A stretch of DNA of 64,000 bases from assembly GCA_963854835.1 (NCBI GenBank), contig OY978525.1:89977807-90041806 (forward strand), given 5' to 3'. Below the pieces are notes generated by a model. The model was not told the DNA's origin and did not search any database. It saw only the letters and a list, made by a program, of their open reading frames with translations. Shown here piece after piece: positions 24,924-34,771 of this stretch; within the stretch, counting starts at the first letter, position 1, and each line of letters opens with the position of its first letter. This stretch comes from Megamerina dolium (taxonomy: Eukaryota; Arthropoda; Insecta; Diptera; Megamerinidae). The translations under genes were made by a program, and so were the position numbers.

Positions 24924-25931
24924 TTACTTACTGCCTGCAAATGTCTCCTCATTGCTTAGTAGCTACCTCACGAAAAGACAATTTCTCGTACATCACAAGG
25001 ATTACACAACAAATCCATTGGATATTCACGCTGGCGTTCCTCAAGGAAGCGTTTTGGGCCCCTTACTGTATCTCTTATACACTTCAGATATGCCCAACAA
25101 TAACTATACATTCATATCGACCTTTGCTGATGATACGGCAATATTGTGCTCTCGCTCTAACCCCATAGAAGCTACTAAACTCCTGCAGATTCATGTCGAT
25201 TCTCTCGAAATCTGGCTAGCAAAATGGCGTATAAAAGTCAATGAATCAAAGAGCGTACATGTAACCTTCACGCTAAGGCCAGATACATGTCCCCCACTTA
25301 AAATTAATGGCCAATCAGTTCCACAATGTTCCTCAACAAAGTACTTGGCTATTCAGCTTGACAGAAGGCTGACCTGGAAAAATCACATAGAGGCAAAGAA
25401 AACTCAGATCAAGCTTAAAATGAATCAGTTATGGTGGCTGTCGATCAAAGTCGAATACAAAGTGCTATTATATAAAGCCAATCTGGACTTATGGTATTCA
25501 GTTTTGGGGCACCGCATCTCCCTCAAATATCGAAAAATTGAGGCGAATACAATCCAAGTGTCTGCGAATTATTGTAAACGCGTCTTGGTATATGAGAAAC
25601 GTTAACATCCATCGAGATTTAAATGTACCCACAATTTCTGAGGAAGTTGCAATGTCCTGCAGAAGCTACATTCAAAAATTACACAATCATCCGAATCCCC
25701 TTGCTAGGCAATTGTTGCTGAGCACGGGGCATCGTCGATTAAAAAGAAAAGACACACTGAATATGCTGTGAAATTGCTATACCTCGCGACTCAACAAATT
25801 GTGATGGAACGTAGGGAATATCACATAATTTTAGTTAGTTTGTAAGATTTGATTACTTATTGATAGTTTCTAAGTAATTTTAGAAAGATCTAATAAAAAA
25901 GCTTGTTAAAAAAAAAAAAAAAAAATAATAC
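24924..25931 (+). mobile_element. 5'-truncated Jockey-type LINE
   Basis: This is a 1-kb insertion with the 3' part of a reverse transcriptase (separate entry), a short 3' UTR and a poly-A run at about 25909-25925. Its ends carry AATATTAAC at 24915-24923 and 25932-25940, a plausible 9-base target-site duplication. 5' truncation plus poly-A is the usual outcome of target-primed reverse transcription. Confidence 0.85.
24940..25771 (+). pseudogene. Jockey-type reverse transcriptase, C-terminal part
   Basis: The frame opens within the palm (LLSSYLTKRQFLV), then HAGVPQGSVLGPLLY and the catalytic FADDTAIL box (the YXDD equivalent, F-A-D-D). KWRIKVNESKS, STKYLAIQLDRRLTW and the thumb region follow. 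Near 25440-25540 the frame shifts, and the end is read in another frame (MRNVNIHRDLNVP to KRKDTLNML, stop at about 25771). The N-terminal endonuclease and the first RT motifs are missing through 5' truncation. The pattern is that of Jockey-clade ORF2. It cannot be active. Confidence 0.9.
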
Positions 25932-25940
25932 AATATTAAC

Positions 25941-26230
25941 AAAACACGTCAAATTATCAAAGTGGGTTGAGGCGGCTGTCCACTAAGGTGGATCACAAAA
26001 AAAGTATCACAATTTCCCAATAGTTTAGAAGATTTTGTGGTTCTAAAAGGTTTAAGAAAACATTTCAACATAACCTTTCCAACTAGGTCTGAAATTTTCA
26101 AATTTTATTTTGTATGGGGAGCGATTCGCTCTACAAAAATGGCAAAATAGATCTGGCCTTGAGTCACCTCGTTGTAGTAATTTTTTTAATATCTGCTCAT
26201 ACGTGTCTTTCTGCTGCGCCCAATTGTAGG
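25941..26230. other. Noncoding spacer
   Basis: No feature was recognised. Confidence 0.4.
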
Positions 26231-28115
26231 ACTTGCTTACTTATGTGGTCATTACAACCGGAAATCTATATACACCGTATCTAGCATGCTTCGCCAGCCA
26301 ACTCTTTCCTTCGATAGCTGGCGCCAGTTGGAGATTCCAAGCGCTGACAGATATTCCTTGTACTTGGTATTTCTATGTCGGTGTCGTCATACAGCTCATA
26401 CAGCTCAAGGTTGCACTTTATTTGATACTCGCCACCAATGCAAATAGGCCTTTTCTCTCGAAAACTCCGAGTATTTTCTCATCTGAGATGGAAATTGTCC
26501 AAGCCTCGATGCCATATGTAAGGACAGGCATGATGAGAGACTTTTAGAATGTGGTTTTTGTTCTCAAGAGAGGGCTCGAGAAACAATAGTGATCCTTCGC
26601 AATATCTCCATGCTCACGTCATTACCGCTGTTAATGCTGGTTCCCAGATAGACAAAGCCCTTCACTACTTCAAAAGGGTAGTTATCAACAGTAACTTGCT
26701 GCCCAAGATGCCTGGACTTTGTGTGTGTTAACGCTAGGTACTTCGTTTTGCTTTCGTTCACCGTAAGACGCATTCGACCATACTCTTTTCAACTCTGTCA
26801 TCGGCATACGCCAACAGCATGACACTTTTGTTCAAGATAGTTCCATTATGTCGTAGATCAGCAGCTCGTATTATTTACTCCATAATAAGATTGAATGCAT
26901 GCTTTTATCCGACCATATTCAGTTTATGAGCTGATGCATCCTGGCGATTAGCTCATCTCCTGCGGTCTTAAATAACTCGGCAGGCAGGCCATCAGCACCC
27001 GCACCTGTTTTTCAGCCTAAAAGTTATCTCTCTGACCTAGTCACATTCGGTTAGCGAGACATTTACACCATCATCCGTGATTTTCCACTGGCGGGATTAT
27101 TCGAAGCGTTACCATTCAATAACGTGGAGAAATGTTCCCTCCATAAACTCAGTATACTCTGGAATCTGTAACCAGATTCCAATTTTTGTCACGGCAGGAA
27201 GAGACTCCGGTATTTAAACCGCTACTCAGGCGCTCGATCTTCTCGAAGAATTTTCGAGTCTCATTCCTGCCTCTATTCGTCTCTCTTACACTCGCGTCTT
27301 TCTTGATCTCTCTTCTTGTGCTTTAAAAGACGTATCTCTGCACTCCTCATCTCTCTGTACCACTCCTTACAGCTCGCACAGCATCTGCACACAGGGTTTT
27401 TCTGTAAGCTGCACCTTTCTCTGCGGTAGCGTAGCAACACTCCTGATCAAATCAGTCATTCCTCAGCGGCCGATAGTAACCGATTACCACCTCGGTATCA
27501 GTAGTCATATGTCTACTGTATCATCAAGGTGGGGAGCGTTCTGCATAAGCAGAGTCGAGTGTTAAAAGCATTTGCTGTCTCTGGTGATTGCAGCTTATTG
27601 ACGTCAAACTTTCTCTCTCTGTAACTTTGTTCGTTCTTTGCGACACATAAACGTATTTGCACCTTAGCTGCAACAAGCTAGAGATCCATTTAACGTTCAT
27701 CACACTGGAAGCATGAGTTCCGTCGATCATCAGATGATCAATTTGATTCTTCGTTCGTTGATTTGGAGACAGCCACGTCGCTTTATGGATGTCGATATTT
27801 TTAAATCTGATACTACTAATTACAATGTTTCGTGCTTTGGCGAAGTCGATCAGCCTTATTCCGTTATCGGAAGTGTTTTGGTGGAGGCTGAGTTTTCCGA
27901 CAGTTGGACATTGAGTCGCCATGCACGATTTTGATATCGTGGCGGGGAAGCGGTCATAAACTTCTGCGAGTCGCTGAAGAAGCTCTGTTTGGTCGCATCC
28001 CCCTTATAAAGCGTCGGAATGTGGGCACCTATTGTTGCCAGCCGCTCGTTCACAGGTGTGAACCGTGAGAGAAGATGTCGTAGTGTCTTACACAGAACAC
28101 GATTGTAGGACGATT
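26231..28115 (-). mobile_element. Degraded RTE-type LINE (copy 1)
   Basis: The minus strand holds, in order, an endonuclease part, decayed reverse transcriptase and the end of the protein. The 3' end, GGTTGTAATGACCACATAAG with TAAG-like units (plus-strand CTTGCTTACTTATGTGG at about 26234), is the same as in the copies at 34490-34757 and 59597-60449. The RT core is shortened by deletions, and the stretch holding the RLRWLGHVERM motif of the other copies is missing. The 5' end is truncated near 28115. Confidence 0.8.
26280..28110 (-). pseudogene. RTE-type endonuclease/reverse transcriptase, many stops
   Basis: Pieces from high to low coordinate are as follows. The first is SRFTPVNERLATIG (endonuclease N-terminal region, near 28060). 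Next are NGIRLIDFAKARN and ATWLSPNQRTKNQIDHLMIDG (endonuclease C-terminal, with the conserved NQIDH). After a decayed middle comes MRLTVNESKTKYLA, then DNYPFEVVKGFVYLGTSIN near 26600-26770, then LSALGISNWRQLSKE near 26320. The order matches a single RTE-like ORF. Frameshifts and deletions make it inactive. The YADD box lies in a decayed stretch and is not clearly readable. Confidence 0.8.
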
Positions 28116-29023
28116 GTAGGACATGCACACAAAATATGTGCAATAGTTTGTGCAATACTAATCCAATGGAGTGCTAGTGTAAATAAAGATAATGTGATGA
28201 AGAGCAAGAGTCCATTTGTCTTTTCGCAAAGGATTGAAACAAACTATTTGCACTGTAACACGGATATTCGTGTTACAAATTTAATAATATTAAAATTTAT
28301 TAATAGAAAAAATAATAAAAATTATTATAAAATAAAATACTAAAAAAAATAAAAAAATATATAAAAATAAAAATCCATTTCGCTATACGGTGTCGAACCC
28401 GTACACGTGGGCAAAGTCAGGGACGAACCCACTGAACACTTGTGCCAAAACACATCACAACTTCGATGTGCATAATTAAGTTTGTATATTTACTTGTGCT
28501 GTCCATTAATTCAATTAATGTAAAATAGTTGAATGAAGGTAAAAGCACAGGCAAATAAAGAGAAAGGCGTGGAGCAAATATGAGAATTCTTGTTTGGATT
28601 AACATGCGTCTAATAGATAAAGATCATGTTGAACCAGCAAGAATCGAGAAAAGCGAATTCAGTACATGATCGGACAGGAGACATATCTACATGTGCTTGC
28701 CCAGTTAGGATCACTATTGAAGCGTTTTTTTTTCAATTGTAAGAATGTTACAACAACGACCAGTTGGATTAATTAAAGCAATTTTAAAGCAGATCCATCT
28801 ACGGTGTGCGACAATAAGAGTTCTTGCCTTAAATTGAATCCAGCTACGTGTGCTTCGGGTAGTCGACTGCGAGCTTTCTGCTCTTCCTAAGTAGTCACTT
28901 TGACCACTTAAAAACCAAGACCAACAGCTCGAGCCCTGGTTCCTCCTTTATTTCTTTCCTTGCTTGCTTGTCCCACCCTCTTGCTTGCGTAGGATACGAA
29001 TAGGGTATTTGTTATTAATTTGT
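28116..29023. other. Noncoding stretch with a possible pol III B-box-like site
   Basis: On the minus strand near 28388-28402 the sequence ACGGGTTCGACACCG resembles a tRNA B box, but a matching A box and cloverleaf could not be made. Otherwise AT-rich, with no gene recognised. Confidence 0.35.
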
Positions 29024-29037
29024 AGTCTCAATTGAAT

Positions 29038-29400
29038 GTGGGTACCGTGGCTCAGTGGTTAGTGTGTTGGCCTTCTGATCTGTAGGTCGTGGGTTCAATC
29101 CCCGGCTGAAGCATAATAAATTTAATATCGAAACAATTTTTCTTTCGAACGGTGCCCACCTGTCGGCAAGCAATTGGCAATTCTTCTGGCAGTAACAATT
29201 TGCCATGAAAACCCTTCTGAAAGAACTTTGTGAAAAAGCTCAGAAAAGTGATGTCACAAGAGTTTTGCCGTTCGGAATCTGCTAAACTATGTAGGTGCCT
29301 TTTAATACAGTCCAAAATTTAACACGCACAACAGTAATGGAAGAGAAGCTCGGCCAAAGAGCACTTCGGGGCTTTAAGTGCCACATATTTATTTTTTTTT
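29038..29400 (+). mobile_element. Complete tRNA-derived SINE (copy 5)
   Basis: The head is GGGTACCGTGGCTCAGTGG (A-box-like TGGCTCAGTGG) with GGGTTCAATCCCCGGC (B-box-like GGTTCAATCC). The body follows, then GCTCGGCCAAAGAGCAC and the tail GTGCCACATATTTATTTTTTT. It is flanked by AGTCTCAATTGAAT (29024-29037) and AGTGTAAATTGAAT (29401-29414), a 14-base duplication with two mismatches. The minus-strand frames here are SINE translations. Confidence 0.92.
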
Positions 29401-29414
29401 AGTGTAAATTGAAT

Positions 29415-31388
29415 AATTCCATTATAACGAATAGAGTATTTTCATTAATTTTTAATTGTAAAACTTCATTTTGTAAACAAAATAAACGAAAAGAATAATG
29501 AAAGCAGTAATTGTACCGCGAAAGGTATATCATTCGAGCCGAACACTCTAGTGTCGGTAATATTACTGTCAATTTGATAGTAAGTGTGTAATTCGGTCTT
29601 CCTCCTACAACAAGAGTTTTTCGCTGTCCTCTTGCTTACCCCAACTGGCTGAGTGTTACTCCAGCTGGAAAACAAAGGCACGCGTTACAACACGACTTTC
29701 CACAGGTTTGTTGGAAGTAATACTGGTAGTAAAACTACATAGTCCTATTGATGATGTTATCACTGTCGCAAGTACTCATAATACAATGCTCCAAATGAGC
29801 TTCAAAATCGAAGCACCATGTTTTCTTAAGGCCTTATTATCAAATTAATTAACCGGAGCTTGGGTAAAAATAGTCACTAACTAGGCTATTTTGGTTCATT
29901 ATAATATCATTCATTCATTTGATATGAAGAAATGGTCAATCACATTTATTGATCATACAATACATTTTATGGACGTTCCTTAGCATTTCTTTAAAGCCTT
30001 TTTCATTGTTATTAAGTACCGGTCACATTTTTATGTTGTTAAATTTTATAACAAATCTAACCACAATAAATCTATTATTATCAGTCTCTGAATTGTGATA
30101 GCTCCCTCTTAGTTTATCTCTTATGCAACTCCTTCGCACATTTAATGATATCAACATTTCTATTGTCCGGAGCCGTGCAGAAATTGATAATTTGTTCTTA
30201 AAATTTTTTTTAGTCTATGCACAGAAATTACTCTAAGAAATGTAACGTATCTGAATAGCGTTGCACAGTCGCAGAGAATATAATACGTACTTACATATAG
30301 TAAGCTATTGGGGTGAATAACCTTATGAAGGATTGGCAACTACTTTCCTGAGTAAGTTTAGTTGTGTGTTAGTTTTTAGATCAGTGAACCTTTTGCTGAT
30401 ATAAAAAAATAATATTCTTGAAATATAACTACTATGTTGTCGTAGATATTATTTGGTAAAGGCTATGTTAATAAGCTTTCAATGTTTTTTTTTTTTTGTA
30501 TTTTATGATCGCACCTTTATTTGCTACGATAAATAAAGTAAATGATATAAAATTATAATTCCATGTTGATTAATTTTAATAATCATTTATAATCGAAATT
30601 ATTAGGAAGAGGCATTTCAAAAAATGTATATGGCGTTAAATAAATAGCAAATTATTTCTATCATTTCTAATAGGGTTTTAAACACGAAATAAATGTATAA
30701 GCTTTATTATTATAAGTATTATTACCATTGTTATTGAGGTATAGACTATGACAGACAAATCTATTTTTATAAAGATCTATAAACTTAACATATGCCATAC
30801 TACATTTACATATTACTGATGAGAAATTAAAAATTATTACTTTTGATCGCATTTAAATGTCAAAGAAGCTTTTTAGATGAAAAGCAATAAATTACAATAA
30901 ATGTTTAAAGATAAATATATCAATAAATTTTATTCGCACATTAAATGATCACTCATGTGATAGTAATGCATATTTGCCAAAGATGAGAAATAATAAATTA
31001 ATATTTTATTATTGAATTATAATTTCACATATAATATGTAAATTTTTATGATAAACTTTTCAAATGTATAATTATGGAATATTATTGTACTTATGTAGAA
31101 TGTAACACGCTATTGAGGTTATATTATGAAAACGTAAGTCACAGTATTTAAAAAAGTTTACGTCAATCAATATAGCAATATGAGACGTCGAGACATGAAA
31201 GTAGGTCGTTTTGGAAATGTATGGTAATAAAATATTAGGTATAAGAACAAAAAGACTAACAGTGATGATAACTTCATAAACAATACATTCCTACATCAAT
31301 AGCAGAGATTAGAATAACAATAACCTTTTATGGACAATGTAGAGTGCAAATATGATGAGAGAACACTAGCTATTAATTCAGGTGAAAC
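29415..31388. other. Noncoding stretch upstream of paralog B
   Basis: AT-rich DNA. The minus-strand frames at 29466-29681 and 30667-30852 have no recognisable motif. It presumably includes control sequence for the gene at 31473. Confidence 0.4.
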
Positions 31389-31426
31389 TATAAATGTTAG
31401 CTGCAAAGCAGACGTTAAACTCAGTC
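31389..31426 (+). promoter_or_regulatory. Core promoter of paralog B
   Basis: TATAAATG at 31389-31396 lies 34 bases before the A of TCAGTC (31421-31426), a good match to the insect initiator TCAKTY. The leader is about 50 bases. It contains a five-codon upstream frame (ATG at 31443, MKKL then TAG) just before the main start at 31473. Confidence 0.65.
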
Positions 31427-31472
31427 AGTGTGAAATTTTCTAAATGAAAAAATTATAGAACGCATCAACGAA

Positions 31473-32957
31473 ATGGAAATTTCGCATACGTTGCTAATCG
31501 TCATCAGCGTACTGATATCCTTAAGCCATGGCGATGGTAAGCACATGGAAATGAATAAAATTGTCTTCATCTTTTATTATTGCTTAATATTCTTCTATTT
31601 AGAAACGCCTGATGAAAAACTAGTGAAATTTCATCCGATCACTGCTCAACAATATGAACAAATTTTAAGTTTAACCGATGGCAAACCAGAAATAACTGAA
31701 GGTCGTCTTATCACCAGTGGTGTGGCAGCTTTAAGTGGTCTAGCAACTGGTCTGCTGCCGCAGTTTCTGTCAAGTTTCGCCAATGTGGAAGTGAATAAGT
31801 CGACACCAACAACATCAAGAGATCACTATCGTCGTGATTATCCCTTATGTGTCATAAATACAAGCGATGATCAAGATGATCATGATCACGATCACGATCA
31901 TGGCCACCATCATCACCATCGTGATTATGATGATGACCATCATTATCGAGATTATCGTAGTATACAGCTTGTAACAAATAGTGACAATGGCCATGATCAT
32001 CATAGGCATAGAAGATATAGAAAAAGACCACGCCGTATAGTCAATTGTATTGTCGTTGTGAGGAAAAAAGATGAAGATCTTGATGATATAATCGATAATC
32101 CACATAGACCGCCACACAGACCGCCATATAGACCGCCACAGAGACCAGACTGGCCAGACCGCCCTAACAGACCAGACTGGCTCGACCGTCCTGTCAGACC
32201 AGATTGGCCTGATCGACCATGGAGGCCAGAGGAATTTAATCCTAACAGAGCTGCGGCATACACAGGATATGGCTATCCTTGGCCAGATTATTCAGGTGAT
32301 GGTTATTCACCACCAGCACCACCACCCCTACTACAATCATCATCATCATCGGAATCATTATCTTCAGCTGCTGGCTATCCAGGCTCAAACTACTATAACA
32401 ATCCATGGTATTGGTATTATCTTTATTACTATTACTTTGGTTATCCATATTATCGCAAAGATAATGAAAATTCTGCAAATAATAGACCAGAAGATATATG
32501 GCAAGACGTTGACGAGATTAAAAAGTCATTACCTCGACAATTTGTTGAGAAACAAATCCAGATGCAGATAATGCACGGCACTAAACCCAAATCTGGTAGG
32601 AGGAAAATGGCAAAATCACGACCCACTGGCTTTATAAAGCCCAAAAGTACACGGGATGAGATAAGCTCATATTCAAATGTGTTCTATCATGATCAGAATA
32701 TCTATCAGCCATCGATATATCCACAACAAACATATAAGAATACATATCCAAAAGTATCGTATACAAATGCATTGCCATTTCCAGCTCCAGTATATGTTAT
32801 GAAGCAACCGGTGGATGATGTGAAGAATGACGGTGATGGTGTTCATGCTGCTCCTGCTGCTGCTGTTGCGCCTGCAGCCGATATGTCCAGTAATATCGAT
32901 TCCGAAGAGGAGTCGGATGATGATTCGGAATATATTAAAGTGCGTCAAAATTATTAA
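31473..32957 (+). CDS. Secreted His/Pro/Tyr-rich protein, paralog B (two exons)
   Basis: Coding exons are 31473-31536 and 31603-32957. The 66-base intron begins GTAAGC and ends TTTAG (phase 1) and contains no stop in frame. The spliced product is 472 residues; an unspliced reading would be 494. Residues 1-20 are a signal peptide (LLIVISVLISL, likely cleaved near SHG). LVKFHPITAQQYEQIL starts at residue 28 and PLCVINT has Cys104. An Asp/His-rich stretch (about 112-160, HDHDHDHGHHHHHRDYD) might bind metal, which is inferred from composition only. IVNCIVVV has Cys170. RPP and RPDWPDRP repeats follow (about 189-230), then a Ser/Tyr-rich part (WYWYYLYYYYFGYPYY) and an acidic tail (SEEESDDDSEY). 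The family is not recognised. The shared intron position and blocks make it a paralog of 20977-22245. Confidence 0.85.
   Translation: MEISHTLLIVISVLISLSHGDGKHMEMNKIVFIFYYCLIFFYLETPDEKLVKFHPITAQQYEQILSLTDGKPEITEGRLITSGVAALSGLATGLLPQFLSSFANVEVNKSTPTTSRDHYRRDYPLCVINTSDDQDDHDHDHDHGHHHHHRDYDDDHHYRDYRSIQLVTNSDNGHDHHRHRRYRKRPRRIVNCIVVVRKKDEDLDDIIDNPHRPPHRPPYRPPQRPDWPDRPNRPDWLDRPVRPDWPDRPWRPEEFNPNRAAAYTGYGYPWPDYSGDGYSPPAPPPLLQSSSSSESLSSAAGYPGSNYYNNPWYWYYLYYYYFGYPYYRKDNENSANNRPEDIWQDVDEIKKSLPRQFVEKQIQMQIMHGTKPKSGRRKMAKSRPTGFIKPKSTRDEISSYSNVFYHDQNIYQPSIYPQQTYKNTYPKVSYTNALPFPAPVYVMKQPVDDVKNDGDGVHAAPAAAVAPAADMSSNIDSEEESDDDSEYIKVRQNY
31537..31602 (+). other. Short in-frame intron of paralog B
   Basis: GT-AG limits (GTAAGC...CTATTTAG), 66 bases, a multiple of three, no stop in the frame of the gene. 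Splicing joins G with AA to give Glu22 and matches the paralog's phase-1 junction. The retained reading would add 22 mostly hydrophobic residues (including IVFIFYYCLIFFYL). Confidence 0.75.
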
Positions 32958-33619
32958 GTGGTACCACAACTAATTTTGCCGATTAGTATTTTTTGTTTGT
33001 TTGTGTACAATAGGTAGGCAATAGTATACTAAATACTTACTAAAACTATTAAATACTTACCTAGAATTGCATAGTTTAAATTAGTAGTTTTTGATAATTA
33101 AACGAATAATACAATATCTAAAGTAAAATTTTATTTCTATGGTATGGCATTGCTGGAGAAATGCTTTGATTCCATTATATAGACTTGCAGCTATAAGCCA
33201 TATATTATTAATGTATCCAGAACACTCGACATGATAAATTCGTCCTCTTTCGTTGTATTAGAATATTATGATTTTCTTCAACAGTAACATGAGTAACATT
33301 TCCTCAGTGTATAGCTTGAATTGCCGCTTCTAAAGCATTATGTGTTGCCATGTCAGAAGAGGCTTGAAAAGTGAGCTAAGAAGTGACTTTATTTAATCGA
33401 AATACCGCTTGCAGGAAGTTTACTTTCAAATAAAAAGGCGATCCGAAAGAATTGGGAAACACAAAGAAGGGCCGAAAATGCGATACATCTATCTTGCAGG
33501 GTCCAGTTCCACATCATTAAAGGATTCGACACTTTCGATCTGATGTGGAGTGGTACGTCGTATTCAAGTAAAACTAATCGTTCGCCCATGTGCATGTTCT
33601 TCGAAATTTTGAACATACC
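32958..33619. other. 3' flank of paralog B and unassigned sequence
   Basis: The first part is likely 3' UTR. The part around 33380-33600 is richer in GC and holds an open frame on the minus strand (33389-33616). It may belong to the decayed element that follows, but no motif is certain. Confidence 0.35.
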
Positions 33620-33963
33620 ATTTATATCCAGTTATCTGACTGACACTCATAATGTGTTTAGTCACGAAATTATTAAGCCGTAGAGATTATGTGAAGCAGC
33701 TTTTCACAATACTTGTAGAGCCGTGGCTGAGCACAAGATTAAATACACAAATACTACAATAGAAGACAACAACAAACGACAACTAGTGTTAAGGCCAAAA
33801 TCAGCAAGGACAGTAGTAGTAAAGACGATGAAGAACCAAAAGAAGAAATTTGTGGATTTTGCCCATACCCAAAACGCCGAATGACTAAGTTATGGTGCGA
33901 AAAATGGAATAAAAATATTTGTGAGGAACATAAACTTGGGCTTTGTGCCTCTTGTGTAAAATA
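33620..33963 (+). pseudogene. piggyBac-like transposase C-terminal remnant
   Basis: In one frame, LLSRRDYVKQLFTILVEPW resembles the piggyBac region that precedes the C-terminal domain. After a frame change, EEICGFCPYPKRRMTKLWC, then NICEEHKLGLCASCVK and a stop at about 33963, form the Cys-rich zinc-binding end of piggyBac-type transposases (C..C, C, C..H, C..C). One expected Cys is Trp (CEKW). The catalytic DDD part was not found nearby. Identification rests on the Cys-rich pattern and the preceding helix, so it is fairly but not fully sure. Confidence 0.6.
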
Positions 33964-34475
33964 AAAGTAACATTTTTATTTTTTTGTTTCTTGCTTTAGG
34001 CTTTTAAATTGTAAATCTTTTTTAAATTAAATTGAAACATCTTTTAAAAATTTTTTGAATGATCTCATTTAAAAAATGCATTTTCCTGAATAAATTCAAC
34101 ATTGCCGAATTTTGTTAAATGAAATTAATGATTCCTTTTATTTTATTCTGTTTTTTTTTTAATTAAAATTTTAAAACAGACTTCGTCGAATCTGCGAACA
34201 TTAGCTTTAGAAGAAAAAAATTAAGTTACCTTTCCATGGTTAAACCCATATATTCAGATCGAGATATTGCGGCATTTGATCACAATGAACGGCTATTTTC
34301 AGTATGGAATTGAAGATTTTGTAGTGGTGGAACACACGCATTAGACTCTTCGTCGGGCTCCAAACATTTGAATACCAAAAATCTAGAATTCATAAAAGCG
34401 AAGGGAAATGTGTCTATAGTGAAGGACAGACCAGTAACTAAGTATATCAAATATTCTGATTATTTTCGAATGCGT
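33964..34475. other. Noncoding stretch
   Basis: No feature was recognised. It may include decayed transposon sequence. Confidence 0.35.
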
Positions 34476-34489
34476 ATTTGTGTTTGGGT

Positions 34490-34757
34490 GGCCTATTTGG
34501 ACGGCTGCGCTGGCTAGGTCATGTCGAGCGTATGGAAGAACACGCTCCAGCTAAGAAGGTGTTATATTCGGAACCCGCTGGAGGACGGCGCAGAAGAGGA
34601 AGACCAAACCTCCGGTGGAAAGACCAAGTACTGGAGAACCTGACGGCGCTTGGAATTTCTAACTGGCGCCAGCTAGCGAAGAACAAAGATGACTGGCGAA
34701 GCATGTTATTTTCGGCCTAAATCGATATTCGGTTGTTATGGCCACATAAGAAGAAGA
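34490..34757 (+). mobile_element. Very short RTE-type LINE insertion (copy 2)
   Basis: This is a 268-base 3' fragment bounded by ATTTGTGTTTGGGT at 34476-34489 and 34758-34771, a perfect 14-base target-site duplication. The frame encodes the last 70 or so residues of the RTE protein (LRWLGHVERMEEHAP, GRPNLRWKDQV, ISNWRQLAKNKDDW) and stops at 34720. The 3' end GGTTGTTATGGCCACATAAG plus AAG units follows. It differs from the copy at 59597-60449 at about six positions in roughly 245, so both are probably young. Confidence 0.9.
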
Positions 34758-34771
34758 ATTTGTGTTTGGGT

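Noticed and set aside
31845..32478. Minus-strand frames opposite paralog B (Ile/Met/Val-rich; Gly-Arg-Ser repeats)
   Set aside because: They mirror the His/Asp codons and RP-D-W repeats of the real gene on the other strand.
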